A stretch of DNA of 45,022 nt, taken from contig JAFRLO010000007.1 in NCBI GenBank assembly GCA_017431165.1, positions 1 to 45,022 of the forward strand, read 5' to 3'. Every line of letters begins with the position of its first letter. Within the stretch, counting starts at the first letter, position 1. The DNA comes from Eggerthellaceae bacterium (GTDB lineage: Bacteria; Actinomycetota; Coriobacteriia; Coriobacteriales; Eggerthellaceae). The notes beneath the pieces are model-generated. The model did no database searches and had not been told where the DNA came from. It was given only the letters and a program-made list of their open reading frames with translations. Shown in pieces: positions 8,023 through 16,585 of the stretch. The position numbers and the translations under genes are program-made.

Positions 8023-8083
8023 TAGAATATTAAAAAAATAGAATATTCATATCAACGAAGTTTATTCCATTCCAAGAATAAAC
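8023..8083 (-). promoter_or_regulatory. promoter of the ABC importer operon with two repeat types
   Basis: On the minus strand TTGATA (8050-8055), a 17-nt spacer and TAATAT (8027-8032) form a good housekeeping promoter. A 9-nt direct repeat TAGAATATT occurs at 8023-8031 and 8039-8047, in register 16 nt apart and covering the -10 and spacer. Upstream of the -35, GTTTATTC (8060-8067) and GAATAAAC (8076-8083) form a perfect 8-bp inverted repeat. One set looks like a repressor site and the other an upstream regulator site, plausibly metal-responsive. No known box is matched. Confidence 0.7.
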
Positions 8084-8127
8084 GTCAAGGGTTTCCGAAG
8101 AAGATGTATTGGTTTTTTCTAACGGGT

Positions 8128-8769
8128 TTACTCGTGCGCTGTAAGCGTTTCAAAAAGCTTCGAAGCCGACGCCTCGTCAGGGGCGAGATCGACGATCTCG
8201 CCTTGCCAAGCTTCAGCGAAACGTTGATGCGCAAAGGAAAGCAGCCAATCGCGAACGACGATGAGAGCGTGGGGGTATGCCTTGGTCGGACCCGCATCCA
8301 GCATGGAAAGCGCGCTCGTCAATCCCCCATTGCGCTCGAGCTCCAACCTTCCCAGCTCATCGACAACGAGAAGACCGGGTTTTTCAGCTGACCCCGCTTG
8401 GGCAAAAAGCGCATCGAAATGCGCGTTGATCGCGGCAAGAGCATCCTCGGAGATATTCCATCCGAGCTTCGCTTCCCTGCTCTGGTTTGCGCGCTGCGCA
8501 TCGGCTCCGTCTACGCCCCAAGATGCTGGTCGCGCGAAGGAGATCCTCCCACGTTCGGGAAGTAGAAGCGCATCGATGCCGAGCTTTTCGTATTCACCGC
8601 ACTCACCCGCGCCGCTGGCATCAGTGATTTCTTGAGGACTGCGATGGCGCCATACCCCAGGAGTCAACACGCCACCCACCAACACGCCCGACTCCTCGAG
8701 CGAATTGAGCGTTCGCATGAGCCAACGAGTCTTCCCGACTTGGATGTCACCAGTCAATATGAACAGCAT
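8128..8769 (-). CDS. THEP1-like P-loop nucleoside-triphosphatase
   Basis: A 213-residue soluble protein. It has an N-terminal P-loop TGDIQVGKT (about residues 6-14), then VGGVLTPGVW, a middle GWNISEDALAAINAHFDAL, and the Walker B-like LLVVDELGRLEL, matching the NTPase_1/THEP1 family in order. THEP1 enzymes hydrolyse ATP and GTP slowly in vitro, and the cellular role is unknown. Some relatives sit beside metal importers or cofactor genes. It starts 6 nt after pcrA with GAGGT upstream and ends 159 nt before the importer operon, so it may be read with pcrA or feed through to the transporter. Confidence 0.72.
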   Translation of the reverse strand: MLFILTGDIQVGKTRWLMRTLNSLEESGVLVGGVLTPGVWRHRSPQEITDASGAGECGEYEKLGIDALLLPERGRISFARPASWGVDGADAQRANQSREAKLGWNISEDALAAINAHFDALFAQAGSAEKPGLLVVDELGRLELERNGGLTSALSMLDAGPTKAYPHALIVVRDWLLSFAHQRFAEAWQGEIVDLAPDEASASKLFETLTAHE

Positions 8770-8775
8770 GCGACC

Positions 8776-11115
8776 TCAGTTCCCGATTTTGACGATCGGC
8801 GCATAATCGCGCAGAAGCTTCTTCGTCTGACCAGACTTGACGAATTTGATGTGGAGCACGTCGCCATCGACCTTAGTCACCTTGCCGCGACCGAAGGTCT
8901 TATGGTCGACCTCATCGCCCACGGAAAACGTCATATGGGCAGCATCCTTCTTCCCAGCATGAGGATTGACCACATCTGTCCGCACGTAGGCATGTGAGAT
9001 GCTGCTCTGTGTGCCCGCGCCCTTACCGAATACGCGACCCTCGCCTGCCTCCGTACCCGAGCCCGAGATGCCACGGCGGCTGCCGCGCTTCTCCCAGCCG
9101 ATTCCCGCATAACCGATCGAGCCGACGCCACTCGCTTTCCTGAGCTCTGGAGGTATCTCCGAAATGAAACGCGATGGCGGATTGGCATTGGTCATGCCGA
9201 AAAGCTGGCGCGTCATCGCATTCGTCATATACAGAAGCTTACGAGCACGTGTGATGGCAACGTAAGCAAGACGGCGCTCCTCCTCAAGCCCCTCTTGGTC
9301 GACTGATGAGGAGATATGCGGGAAAAGGGATTCCTCCATGCCAGTTATGAACACGCAATCGAATTCCAAGCCCTTCGATGCGTGAACCGTCATCATAGTT
9401 ACCGCACTCGCGCCTTCGCCGAGCGTATCCAAATCGGTGCGCAAGCGTACCCATTCGATGAAATCTGCAAGCGAATCGCCGCGGAGAACGCGCGCAGGTT
9501 CACTGTCGGTATCTTCTTCATCTGCGGTCGGTGCATCATAGAACACCTCGTCGAAATCATGAGTTTGCGCGTATTCATCGACGACGCTATAGAACTCTTT
9601 GATGTTCTCGATGCGTCCGCGAGCCTCATCGGTCCTCTCCGCCTCGTATGCCTCGATCATGCCGCTCTTCGTAACGATTGCCTCGACGACCTTACGCAAT
9701 TCCCCGCTCATGCTTGCAGCTTCCTTGACCAGGTCAAAGAATTGTTTGAGTGACTTGCGTGTGGAAGACCGAAGCTCGCCTGAGGCGATGATCTCCTCTA
9801 TCGCCTGCATGAATGTGCAGTCATTCTCGCGAGCAACGCCCTCAACGTATTGAATGGTCGTCTTACCGATGCCGCGCCGAGGAACGTTGATGACGCGTTG
9901 CGCCGCCACATCGTCGGCAGGATTCACCGCAAGGCTTAAGTACGCCATCACGTCGCGTATCTCCGCGCGCTCGAAGAACCTCACGCTACCGATCAAGCGA
10001 TACGGCACGCCAGCTCTCAGAAACATATCCTCAAGCGAACGGCTCTGCGCATTCGTGCGATAGAACACAGCCATATCCGAATACGACATGCCGCCCCGGT
10101 GGAGGCGTTCGATCTCACCAGCAATCCATCGGCCTTCATCGCGCCCATCTTGCGCGGTGTATATCGAGACGAGCTCCCCTTCCTTGTTCTGGCTGAAGAG
10201 CCTCTTCTCTTTGCGGCGCTCGTTATGGGCAATAACAGCATTCGCAGCCGCAAGGATATTCTCCGTGCTACGGTAATTCTGCTCGAGCTTGACCACCGTT
10301 GCATCGGGATAGTCCTTCTCGAAATCGAGGATGTTGCGGATGTCGGCGCCACGCCACGAGTAAATCGATTGATCGTCATCGCCAACGACCATGATGTTGC
10401 GCTCTGCCTGTGCGAGAAGCTGGGTCAGGGCGTATTGCGCCTTATTCGTATCCTGATACTCGTCGACCAGAAGGTAGCGGAAGCGCCGCTGATATGCCGC
10501 GAGTACATCAGGGTTATTCTTGAGCAGGAGGTATGCGTATAAAAGCAAATCATCGAAGTCGAATGCATTCGCCTGCTTAAGACGCTGTTGCATGATCACA
10601 TAGACGCGTGCGGCGATCCTGCCAACAGGATCATGCACCGACATCTCGAATTCATCGGGTAGGATAAGCTCGTTTTTCGCCTCGGAAATGCGATTGCGCA
10701 CCGTATTTACGGGGATGCGCTTCACATCGATATCGAGCTCTTCCATGATGCTTTTGACGAGGCGTTTGGAATCATCCTCGTCGTAGATCGTGAAACGTTC
10801 GGTGAACCCGAGCACGTGCGCATTGGCACGGAGGATACGCACGCACATGCTGTGGAACGTTGAGACCCACATGCCGCGCACGCGAGGACCAACAAGGTCG
10901 CCAAGGCGCTCGCGCATCTCGTTCGCAGCCTTGTTCGTGAAGGTGATGGCTAAGATCTCCCATGGAGCGACGCCCAAATCATCGACCAAATGCGCGATGC
11001 GGTATGTGAGAACGCGCGTCTTTCCCGAACCTGCGCCCGCCAAGACAAGCAGAGGGCCATCCGTCGTCATGACAGCCTGCAATTGCGGTTCGTTCAGAGA
11101 CGAATAGTCGATCAT
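8776..11115 (-). CDS. pcrA: ATP-dependent 3'-5' DNA helicase PcrA/UvrD
   Basis: A 779-residue superfamily 1A helicase with all motifs in order: Q-motif LNEPQLQAV, Walker A LAGAGSGKT (26-34), motif Ia TFTNKAANEM, motif II VDEYQDTN, motif III GDDDQSIYSWRGA, motif IV LEQNYRS, motif V MTVHASKGLEFD and motif VI RLAYVAITRARK. The last 60 residues (VGDEVDHKTFGRGKV to the end) are the Tudor-like PcrA C-terminal domain that contacts RNA polymerase. Roles are nucleotide-excision and mismatch repair, and clearing of recombination or transcription intermediates. The upstream ribosome site is weak. It is inside the long minus-strand run, 58 nt after aroF. Confidence 0.97.
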   Translation of the reverse strand: MIDYSSLNEPQLQAVMTTDGPLLVLAGAGSGKTRVLTYRIAHLVDDLGVAPWEILAITFTNKAANEMRERLGDLVGPRVRGMWVSTFHSMCVRILRANAHVLGFTERFTIYDEDDSKRLVKSIMEELDIDVKRIPVNTVRNRISEAKNELILPDEFEMSVHDPVGRIAARVYVIMQQRLKQANAFDFDDLLLYAYLLLKNNPDVLAAYQRRFRYLLVDEYQDTNKAQYALTQLLAQAERNIMVVGDDDQSIYSWRGADIRNILDFEKDYPDATVVKLEQNYRSTENILAAANAVIAHNERRKEKRLFSQNKEGELVSIYTAQDGRDEGRWIAGEIERLHRGGMSYSDMAVFYRTNAQSRSLEDMFLRAGVPYRLIGSVRFFERAEIRDVMAYLSLAVNPADDVAAQRVINVPRRGIGKTTIQYVEGVARENDCTFMQAIEEIIASGELRSSTRKSLKQFFDLVKEAASMSGELRKVVEAIVTKSGMIEAYEAERTDEARGRIENIKEFYSVVDEYAQTHDFDEVFYDAPTADEEDTDSEPARVLRGDSLADFIEWVRLRTDLDTLGEGASAVTMMTVHASKGLEFDCVFITGMEESLFPHISSSVDQEGLEEERRLAYVAITRARKLLYMTNAMTRQLFGMTNANPPSRFISEIPPELRKASGVGSIGYAGIGWEKRGSRRGISGSGTEAGEGRVFGKGAGTQSSISHAYVRTDVVNPHAGKKDAAHMTFSVGDEVDHKTFGRGKVTKVDGDVLHIKFVKSGQTKKLLRDYAPIVKIGN

Positions 11116-11173
11116 GACTTACGAAAAGACCTTTCTTCTTACATCGAAAAGACGCATAAACGTTGCACGCAAG

Positions 11174-11944
11174 CTAACGAAGTTCACGGCCCAAGGCAGC
11201 TGCAAGCGTACGCAGCTCATCAACAAGCTGTGAAAATTGCGACAACGTCAATTGCTGCGGGCCATCGGAAAGCGCATGGGGCGGATCGGGATGAACCTCG
11301 ATCATAAGCGCATCGCATCCGGCAGCAACCGCCGCCTTAGCCAATGCTGGCACCAGATCGCTTTGCCCTGCAGGATGAGATACATCCACGCAAACGGGTA
11401 GGATGCTCAACTTGTGTACGATGGGCACCGCAGCGATATCGAGGGTAAAGCGCGTGGCAGTCTCGAAGGTGCGAATGCCACGCTCGCATAGCATCACATG
11501 CGTACTTCCCGCCGTCGTGAGGTATTCGCTCGCAGCAAGCCATTCTGAAATCGTTGCAGCCATACCGCGCTTGAGCAAAACGTGCTTGCCGCTTTTCGCA
11601 GTCGCATTGCCGACCGCTTTGAGAAGCTCGTAATTCGCCATGTTACGCATGCCGATCTGCAGGCAGTCGACGCTTTTATCGATCATCTCGACATGAGCAA
11701 CATCGACCACTTCGGTAATCGTCGAAAGCCCGAATCTCTTGCCAATAGCAGAAAGAATGGAAAGACCCTCATCGCCAAGACCTTGGAATGAGTACGGCGA
11801 GGTACGAGGCTTGAACGTTCCACCGCGCAGCCAGGAAAGACCCGCTTCGCGAATCGTCTCCGCTACGCTTGAAAGCTGCTCTTCGCTCTCGACAGCACAC
11901 GGACCGGCGATGATCGTTATGGGACGCTGCGTTTGCTCTGCCAT
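11174..11944 (-). CDS. aroF: 3-deoxy-7-phosphoheptulonate (DAHP) synthase, type I-beta
   Basis: A 256-residue TIM-barrel enzyme: IIAGPCAVESEEQL at the N-terminus, RGGTFKPRTSPYSFQGLG (40-57), QIGMRNMANYELL, VLLKRGMAATISEW, CERGIRTFE and DVSHPAGQSDLVPALAKAAVAAGCD. It condenses erythrose-4-phosphate and phosphoenolpyruvate, the first step of the shikimate pathway. It is the short I-beta form without the N-terminal regulatory ferredoxin-like or ACT extension. The stop and start with aroQ overlap (TAATG), so the adjacent chorismate mutase may supply feedback control in a complex, as known for fused AroQ-DAHP synthases. Confidence 0.94.
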   Translation of the reverse strand: MAEQTQRPITIIAGPCAVESEEQLSSVAETIREAGLSWLRGGTFKPRTSPYSFQGLGDEGLSILSAIGKRFGLSTITEVVDVAHVEMIDKSVDCLQIGMRNMANYELLKAVGNATAKSGKHVLLKRGMAATISEWLAASEYLTTAGSTHVMLCERGIRTFETATRFTLDIAAVPIVHKLSILPVCVDVSHPAGQSDLVPALAKAAVAAGCDALMIEVHPDPPHALSDGPQQLTLSQFSQLVDELRTLAAALGRELR

Positions 11945-12213
11945 TACAACTTCCTCATGACGCGCAGGATTGTATCGTAAATCTCAGCGATGTTCTCGTT
12001 ATAGAGGGGACCCTCGTTGGCATCCTGAAGCGCTTTCACGATGGATGCCTCGCGTTTCGGGACATACAGGCTCATGCCAATCTGGGCCTTAAGCTCACGC
12101 ACGGCAAGCGAAAGCGTCGCGCGATCGTTTAAAAGCTCAAGCAGTCGTCCATCGATGTTGTCGATTTCGCTACGAAGCTGCTCGATGCGTTCAATCGTCT
12201 CTTGCTCATCCAT
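11944..12213 (-). CDS. aroQ: chorismate mutase, AroQ class
   Basis: An all-helical 89-residue protein with the CM-II pattern: IEQLRSEIDNIDGRLLELLNDR at the start, LAVRELKAQIG (36-46), YVPKREASIV (50-59) and a C-terminal helix. The conserved arginines and lysine that bind chorismate are present. It converts chorismate to prephenate for phenylalanine and tyrosine. It overlaps the aroF start by one nucleotide and follows uppP by 19 nt, suggesting a paired enzyme with the DAHP synthase. Confidence 0.92.
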   Translation of the reverse strand: MDEQETIERIEQLRSEIDNIDGRLLELLNDRATLSLAVRELKAQIGMSLYVPKREASIVKALQDANEGPLYNENIAEIYDTILRVMRKL

Positions 12214-12232
12214 CTTGAGATTCCCCTTCTCC

Positions 12233-13153
12233 TTACCACAGGCCGAATGCCTTCAGGCCGAAGTAGCCGAGTACGAGCACGCCTAAGATGATGCGATACC
12301 AGCCGAATGCCGTGAAGTCGTTCTTCTTGACATAGCCGACGAGGAATTTGATTGCGAGAATGGAGACAACGAAGGATACCACCGTACCGATGCCGAGGAT
12401 GATCCACTCGGCTCCCGTGAAAGCCAAGCCATGCTTGATGAGCTTCACGATGCTCCAGCCGAACATGATCGGGATGGCTAAGAAGAACGCGAACTCGGTC
12501 GCAATCGAACGCGATGTGCCAGCAATCATCGAGCCGATGATGATGGCACCTGAGCGGGAGGTTCCCGGAATGACCGCCAAACTCTGGAAGATGCCGATTA
12601 GAAACGCCTTGCCGAAGGACATTTCCTCGAACGAATTGACCTTGAAGATCGACTCCTGTGTAGCGTTCTCGTCAAGACGCGCATGCTTGCCCCGTGGTTT
12701 TGTTTGCTCCTTTAAGGCAGCCTCGCGCTTGCGGTTGAAACGTTCCAGAACGATGAAGATGATGCCGTAGAGGATGAGCGTGCAGGAAACCACCACGTAC
12801 GCGTTCGGAGAGTTCATGATGTGCTCTTCCATCCAGTCATCGAGCAGAACGCCGACGATGCCTGCTGGAATCGTACCGATTACGACACGCGCCCAAATCC
12901 CCCACGTGTTACGACGCTCTTGGGGCGTCTTCTTGAAAGAGAACGGATTGAGCTTTTTGAAATACAGGATGATGACCGCCATGATCGCGCCCAGCTGCAC
13001 GACAACGAGGAATGTGTCGTAGAACTCCGGCGAGACATCCAGCTGTACGAATTGGTTGAACAGCATCATGTGGCCGGTCGATGAAATCGGCAGCCACTCG
13101 GTAATGCCCTCCACAATGCCGAAGAAGAATGCTTTGATTGCTTCGATGATCAT
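12233..13153 (-). CDS. uppP: undecaprenyl-diphosphatase UppP (BacA)
   Basis: A 306-residue membrane phosphatase. The first BacA motif [18 protein letters not shown] covers about residues 11-28 and the second, [14 protein letters not shown], is near residue 200. Eight or so hydrophobic segments are seen. It recycles undecaprenyl pyrophosphate to the monophosphate for peptidoglycan and other surface polymers and gives bacitracin tolerance when abundant. A charged loop of about 40 residues (near 140-185, rich in Lys/Arg/Glu) is longer than in many homologues. The ATG at 13153 has GAGGG 7 nt upstream; the TTG two codons earlier abuts the ribosome site and is unlikely. Confidence 0.95.
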   Translation of the reverse strand: MIIEAIKAFFFGIVEGITEWLPISSTGHMMLFNQFVQLDVSPEFYDTFLVVVQLGAIMAVIILYFKKLNPFSFKKTPQERRNTWGIWARVVIGTIPAGIVGVLLDDWMEEHIMNSPNAYVVVSCTLILYGIIFIVLERFNRKREAALKEQTKPRGKHARLDENATQESIFKVNSFEEMSFGKAFLIGIFQSLAVIPGTSRSGAIIIGSMIAGTSRSIATEFAFFLAIPIMFGWSIVKLIKHGLAFTGAEWIILGIGTVVSFVVSILAIKFLVGYVKKNDFTAFGWYRIILGVLVLGYFGLKAFGLW

Positions 13154-13186
13154 GTTCAAACCCTCAAATCGTGCATGGGAAAAGCA

Positions 13187-14824
13187 CTATGCTTTCGATT
13201 CCCTGCCGACCAACTGCTCTGCGCCATAGCGCTGACGCAAAACGGGCTTCTCAATCTTGCCCGTAGGATTGCGCGGCACATCGGCGAAGATGATCTTACG
13301 CGGACGCTTGTAACGTGGCAGGCCCAGGCAGAACTCGTTGATGTCCTCTTCTGTCACATCCGCGAAGTCGGGCTTGAGTTCGATGACCGCCGCTGCGATT
13401 TCTCCGAGGCGCTCGTCAGGAAGACCGACGACGGCCACGTCCTTGATGGCGGGGTGCGCAGCCAAGAAGTCCTCAATCTGCACAGGGTAAAGGTTCTCGC
13501 CGCCAGAGATGATGACATCCTTCTTGCGGTCGACCAGCCAGATGAAACCCTCTTCATCTTGCATGGCCATATCGCCGGTATGAAGCCAACCGTCCACGAT
13601 CGTCTCGGCCGTTGCCTCAGGATTGTTGTAGTAGCAGGTCATGACTCCAGGGCCTAGCACGCATAGCTCGCCGACATCGCCTTGGACAACCTCAACGCCT
13701 GCTTCATCGATGATCTTCGTCTTCCAACGATAGCCGGGAACGCCAATGGCACCCACATGGTCGACGTTCTCGATGCCCAAATGCACGCAACCAGGACCAG
13801 TCGACTCGGAAAGACCGTAGTTCGTGTCGTAGTCATGATGCGGGAAGATGCTTCTCCACTTCGCAACAAGGCTGCGCGGCACAGGTTGTGCGCCGATGTG
13901 CATCAGACGCCATTGATCGAGTTCGTAATCTTCAAGCTTGATGTCGCCGTTTTCGAGGGCAAGCAGGATATCTTGCGCCCACGGGACAAGCAGCCATGCG
14001 ATGGTGCAATGCTCGCTGCTTATTGCCTCGAAGATCGACTTCGGGGTCACGCCACGTAAAAGCACCGCCTTCGAGCAGCTGATGAGACTGCCGAACCAAT
14101 GCATCTTCGCACCCGTGTGATACAGCGGTGGGATGCAGAGAAACACATCGTCGTGCGTCTGACCGTGGTGCACCTGCTCCATCTCGGCAGATTGGGTCAG
14201 ACTGAGCTGCTTATGCAGAATCGCCTTCGGGAAACCGGTCGTTCCACTCGAGAAATAGATGGCTGCGAAATCATCTTCAGTGCATGGGAGCATCGGATCT
14301 ACGCTCGAGCAGTTCGCCGCGAGTTCACCGTAGTCCTCCGCAAACGAGGGGCAATCATTGCCGACATAGAAGAACAGGCGGTTACGCTGGATCTTCGGCA
14401 TGATCTCCTCGACACGGCCGATGAACTCGGGTCCGAAGATGAGCACATCGACCTCTGCGAGGTCGAGGCAATACGCGATCTCATCAGAGGTATAGCGGAA
14501 ATTCAGGGGAACGACCGTCGCGCCGCTTTTGAGCACACCGAAATAGATGGGCAACCACTCAAGGCAGTTCATGAGCAGGATAGCGACCTTGTCATCGGAT
14601 CCGATGCCGCGGCTGATCAAAAGGTTCGCTAGACGGTTCGACTTCTCGTCGAAAACGCTCCACGTGATCTCACGGCGGTAATACTGGGTTTCGGTGCTCT
14701 CTACGAGATCGAAATCGCGCCATGTCACACGACGTGGCTCTAAAATTTCGGGGTTGATCTCGACCAGCGCGACCTCATCCCCGTGCTCGGCAGCATTACG
14801 CCTCAAAAAATCAACGATAGGCAT
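13187..14824 (-). CDS. AMP-forming acyl-CoA synthetase/ligase
   Basis: A 545-residue ANL-superfamily adenylating enzyme. Core motifs are YFSSGTTGFPKAIL (P-loop), YGLSESTGPG, GWLHTGDMAMQDEEGF, WLVDRKKDVIISGGENLYPVQIE, and the C-terminal catalytic lysine segment NPTGKIEKPVLRQ. It activates a carboxylic acid as acyl-AMP and transfers it to CoA. The closest pattern is medium- or long-chain fatty-acid and crotonobetaine-type ligases; the exact substrate cannot be read. It follows thrH by 26 nt with AGGAGAGG upstream. An inserted stretch near residues 35-55 precedes the usual WSVFDEKSNRLANLL start of the core. Confidence 0.88.
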   Translation of the reverse strand: MPIVDFLRRNAAEHGDEVALVEINPEILEPRRVTWRDFDLVESTETQYYRREITWSVFDEKSNRLANLLISRGIGSDDKVAILLMNCLEWLPIYFGVLKSGATVVPLNFRYTSDEIAYCLDLAEVDVLIFGPEFIGRVEEIMPKIQRNRLFFYVGNDCPSFAEDYGELAANCSSVDPMLPCTEDDFAAIYFSSGTTGFPKAILHKQLSLTQSAEMEQVHHGQTHDDVFLCIPPLYHTGAKMHWFGSLISCSKAVLLRGVTPKSIFEAISSEHCTIAWLLVPWAQDILLALENGDIKLEDYELDQWRLMHIGAQPVPRSLVAKWRSIFPHHDYDTNYGLSESTGPGCVHLGIENVDHVGAIGVPGYRWKTKIIDEAGVEVVQGDVGELCVLGPGVMTCYYNNPEATAETIVDGWLHTGDMAMQDEEGFIWLVDRKKDVIISGGENLYPVQIEDFLAAHPAIKDVAVVGLPDERLGEIAAAVIELKPDFADVTEEDINEFCLGLPRYKRPRKIIFADVPRNPTGKIEKPVLRQRYGAEQLVGRESKA

Positions 14825-14850
14825 GGTTCGTTCCCTCTCCTGGTTGTACG

Positions 14851-15450
14851 TTACAGGGCCGCTTTGATGGCAGCAAGCAAGTCTTCAAAGGTTTCGTATG
14901 CGGTGATCTCGGGATGGTCGGCCTTGATCTCATCGGTACTGCGGAACAGAAATCCCGCCTTGCTTGCGGCGATCATACCCAAATCGTTATAGCTGTCTCC
15001 GCTTGCGATGGTGTCGTAACCGATGGATTGGAGAGCACGTACCGTCGTAAGCTTCGTGTTGTCGGTGCGGAGAACAAAGCCCTCGATCATGCCATCGTCA
15101 CCGATTTCAAGCGTGTTGCAGAAAATCGTCGGCCAACCGAGCTTTCTCATGAGCGGAGTTGCGAACTGCTCGAAGGTATCGCTCAGCACGATAACCTGGG
15201 TAACCGAGCGAAGCTCATCCAGGAACTCCTTCGCGCCCGGCATCGGGTCGATCGTTTCAATGACATCCTGGATCTCTTTGATGCCTAGGCCATGCTCGCG
15301 CAGAACGCCGAGGCGCCAATTCATCAGCTTGGTGTAATCTGGTTCATCACGCGTGGTACGCGTCAATTCGGGAATGCCGCTCGCCTCAGCGAATGCGATC
15401 CAAATCTCGGGGACCAAAACGCCTTCCATATCCAAGCACACGATATTCAT
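14851..15450 (-). CDS. thrH: ThrH: phosphoserine phosphatase / phosphoserine:homoserine phosphotransferase
   Basis: A 199-residue HAD enzyme. The N-terminus MNIVCLDMEGVLVPEIWIAF is nearly that of Pseudomonas ThrH, with the DxE motif I (D7, E9) in place of the usual DxD. RTTRDEPDY, VIVLSDTFEQF (motif II) and AAGDSYND-like ASGDSYNDLGMI (motif IV) follow in order. ThrH hydrolyses phosphoserine and can pass the phosphate to homoserine, linking serine and threonine synthesis. The ATG at 15450 has AAAGGAG upstream; the longer frame starting at 15483 lacks family similarity in its first 11 residues. It is the first gene of a seven-gene minus-strand run. Confidence 0.93.
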   Translation of the reverse strand: MNIVCLDMEGVLVPEIWIAFAEASGIPELTRTTRDEPDYTKLMNWRLGVLREHGLGIKEIQDVIETIDPMPGAKEFLDELRSVTQVIVLSDTFEQFATPLMRKLGWPTIFCNTLEIGDDGMIEGFVLRTDNTKLTTVRALQSIGYDTIASGDSYNDLGMIAASKAGFLFRSTDEIKADHPEITAYETFEDLLAAIKAAL

Positions 15451-15533
15451 TTGCAGATCTCTCCTTTGCAAAAGACTTCGCACGTTTCCTTACATGCCCG
15501 GCGGCTCGCATAAAACCTTATTGGGCATCCGAT

Positions 15534-15563
15534 GTATTATCCCTCAACCTTTCCCAGGTTGAA
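15534..15563 (-). promoter_or_regulatory. candidate thrH operon promoter with a repeat in the spacer
   Basis: On the minus strand TTCAAC (15558-15563) is 18 nt from TAATAC (15534-15539). CAACCT (15545-15550) and AGGTTG (15556-15561) form an inverted repeat between the boxes. A similar ATAGGT/ACCTAT pair lies near 15680. The -35 match is modest. The rest of 15451-15725 holds nothing else I can support. Confidence 0.35.
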
Positions 15564-15725
15564 AAGGTCATGATGGGTAAAACCACAATCCTATCGGTCA
15601 GGCAATACTTGGCTGCACGCATCCTCTCGAAACGCTAGATTCGCAGAAGGATCCCATATTCAAAAAGCGCGCACGATGATATAGGTATTCCCACCTATGC
15701 TGCGTCAAGATAGAGCGAAGAGCAT

Positions 15726-16556
15726 TCACAGCTTTCGCAGCACAAGATATTCGTTCAGGGCGCCTGAACGTCCGTCTGATCGAAAACGTGCAACGAGTTC
15801 TGCACGTGGCGAAATCTCCTCGATAAGAGCTTCGACATCCTCGTCGGAAAAGCTGTGAGCATAGCGATACACGCCGCTTCGCTCCTGCCAGCCGAGGAAA
15901 GCGTCACCTTGCTCGAGCATATCGAAATCGAATGCATCTGCAAGGTCGATCCGTGCGAGTTCGGTCGTCTCGGCGGCCTTTCGCGCAAGGCGCTCGTCCT
16001 CCATGAAACGCCATAGCGAGACTGCAACCTCACCACCTGGGCGTACGACATCGCACAGCCGATTAAGCAAATCTGCGCGCGCCTTGCGTCCTGGCACATG
16101 ATGAAGAAATCCAAAGCAGGCGGCGATATCGAATCCCGAAAAACCCATCGGCGCACCTGCAAGCAACCTCGAGACGACATCGCATGTGCAAAACATCATC
16201 TCACCGAGAGCGAGGCTTCCTGCCAACAGCGGTTGATCAACCTCGCCTGCAAATCGCACGGACAGCCCGAACGCCTCCGAGCCAGTACGCGCAAGGGATT
16301 CGCAGGCATCGATTGCGCAGACTGCAAAAGGATAATCCCCCATCTCGTCTGATAGGAACGACTCGAAGCGCATATTCCCGCACGCCACATCCAGAATGCG
16401 GATTATATCGCCATCTGTGCGCATGGCATCGGCGGTATCGAGGCATGTCCGCCATCCCGGCCATGCCGCGCTGCGCGTATCGGAGAACGACGACGCGCAA
16501 GCGTCGTAGAAACGCTGGTTGAGTTCGTTGAGGAAGAGAGCGGTTTCGGTGTTCAT
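15726..16556 (-). CDS. Trm9/ALKBH8-like tRNA wobble-uridine methyltransferase
   Basis: A 276-residue class I SAM methyltransferase. The N-terminus FYDACASSFSDTRSAAWPGW (17-36) lines up with the Trm9/ALKBH8 signature (VY..IA.HFS.TR..PWP). Motif I is ILDVACGN (54-61), then FLHHVPGRKAR (150-160, the family's HH), VRPGGEVAVSLW (171-182), and a C-terminal FLGWQERSGVYRYAHSF (220-236) matching the Trm9 PW...YRYYH block. Trm9 turns cm5U34 into mcm5U34 in tRNA. It diverges from elp3, which makes cm5U34, and shares its promoter. ATG 16556 is 10 nt from the -10 box with no ribosome site, so a leaderless mRNA is likely; a GTG three codons earlier is possible. Function is inferred from these blocks and context. 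Confidence 0.72.
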   Translation of the reverse strand: MNTETALFLNELNQRFYDACASSFSDTRSAAWPGWRTCLDTADAMRTDGDIIRILDVACGNMRFESFLSDEMGDYPFAVCAIDACESLARTGSEAFGLSVRFAGEVDQPLLAGSLALGEMMFCTCDVVSRLLAGAPMGFSGFDIAACFGFLHHVPGRKARADLLNRLCDVVRPGGEVAVSLWRFMEDERLARKAAETTELARIDLADAFDFDMLEQGDAFLGWQERSGVYRYAHSFSDEDVEALIEEISPRAELVARFRSDGRSGALNEYLVLRKL

Positions 16557-16576
16557 AGTGCGCACTATTATATAAT
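16555..16576. promoter_or_regulatory. shared bidirectional promoter of elp3 and the methyltransferase
   Basis: ATTATATAAT (16567-16576) is a perfect palindrome that gives TATAAT on both strands. Its ends lie 9 nt from the elp3 ATG and 10 nt from the methyltransferase ATG, so both mRNAs should start at or within about 3 nt of their start codons. A second perfect palindrome, ATAGTGCGCACTAT (16555-16568), overlaps the methyltransferase start and the -10 box and is a likely operator. No strong -35 is visible on either side. Confidence 0.7.
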
Positions 16577-16585
16577 GGCTTCACC

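Noticed and set aside
15570-15638. Plus-strand 22-codon ORF (MMGKTTILSVRQYLAARILSKR) with AAAAGG upstream
   Set aside because: It overlaps the candidate thrH promoter and its spacing to the ribosome-like sequence is poor. There is no context to support it.
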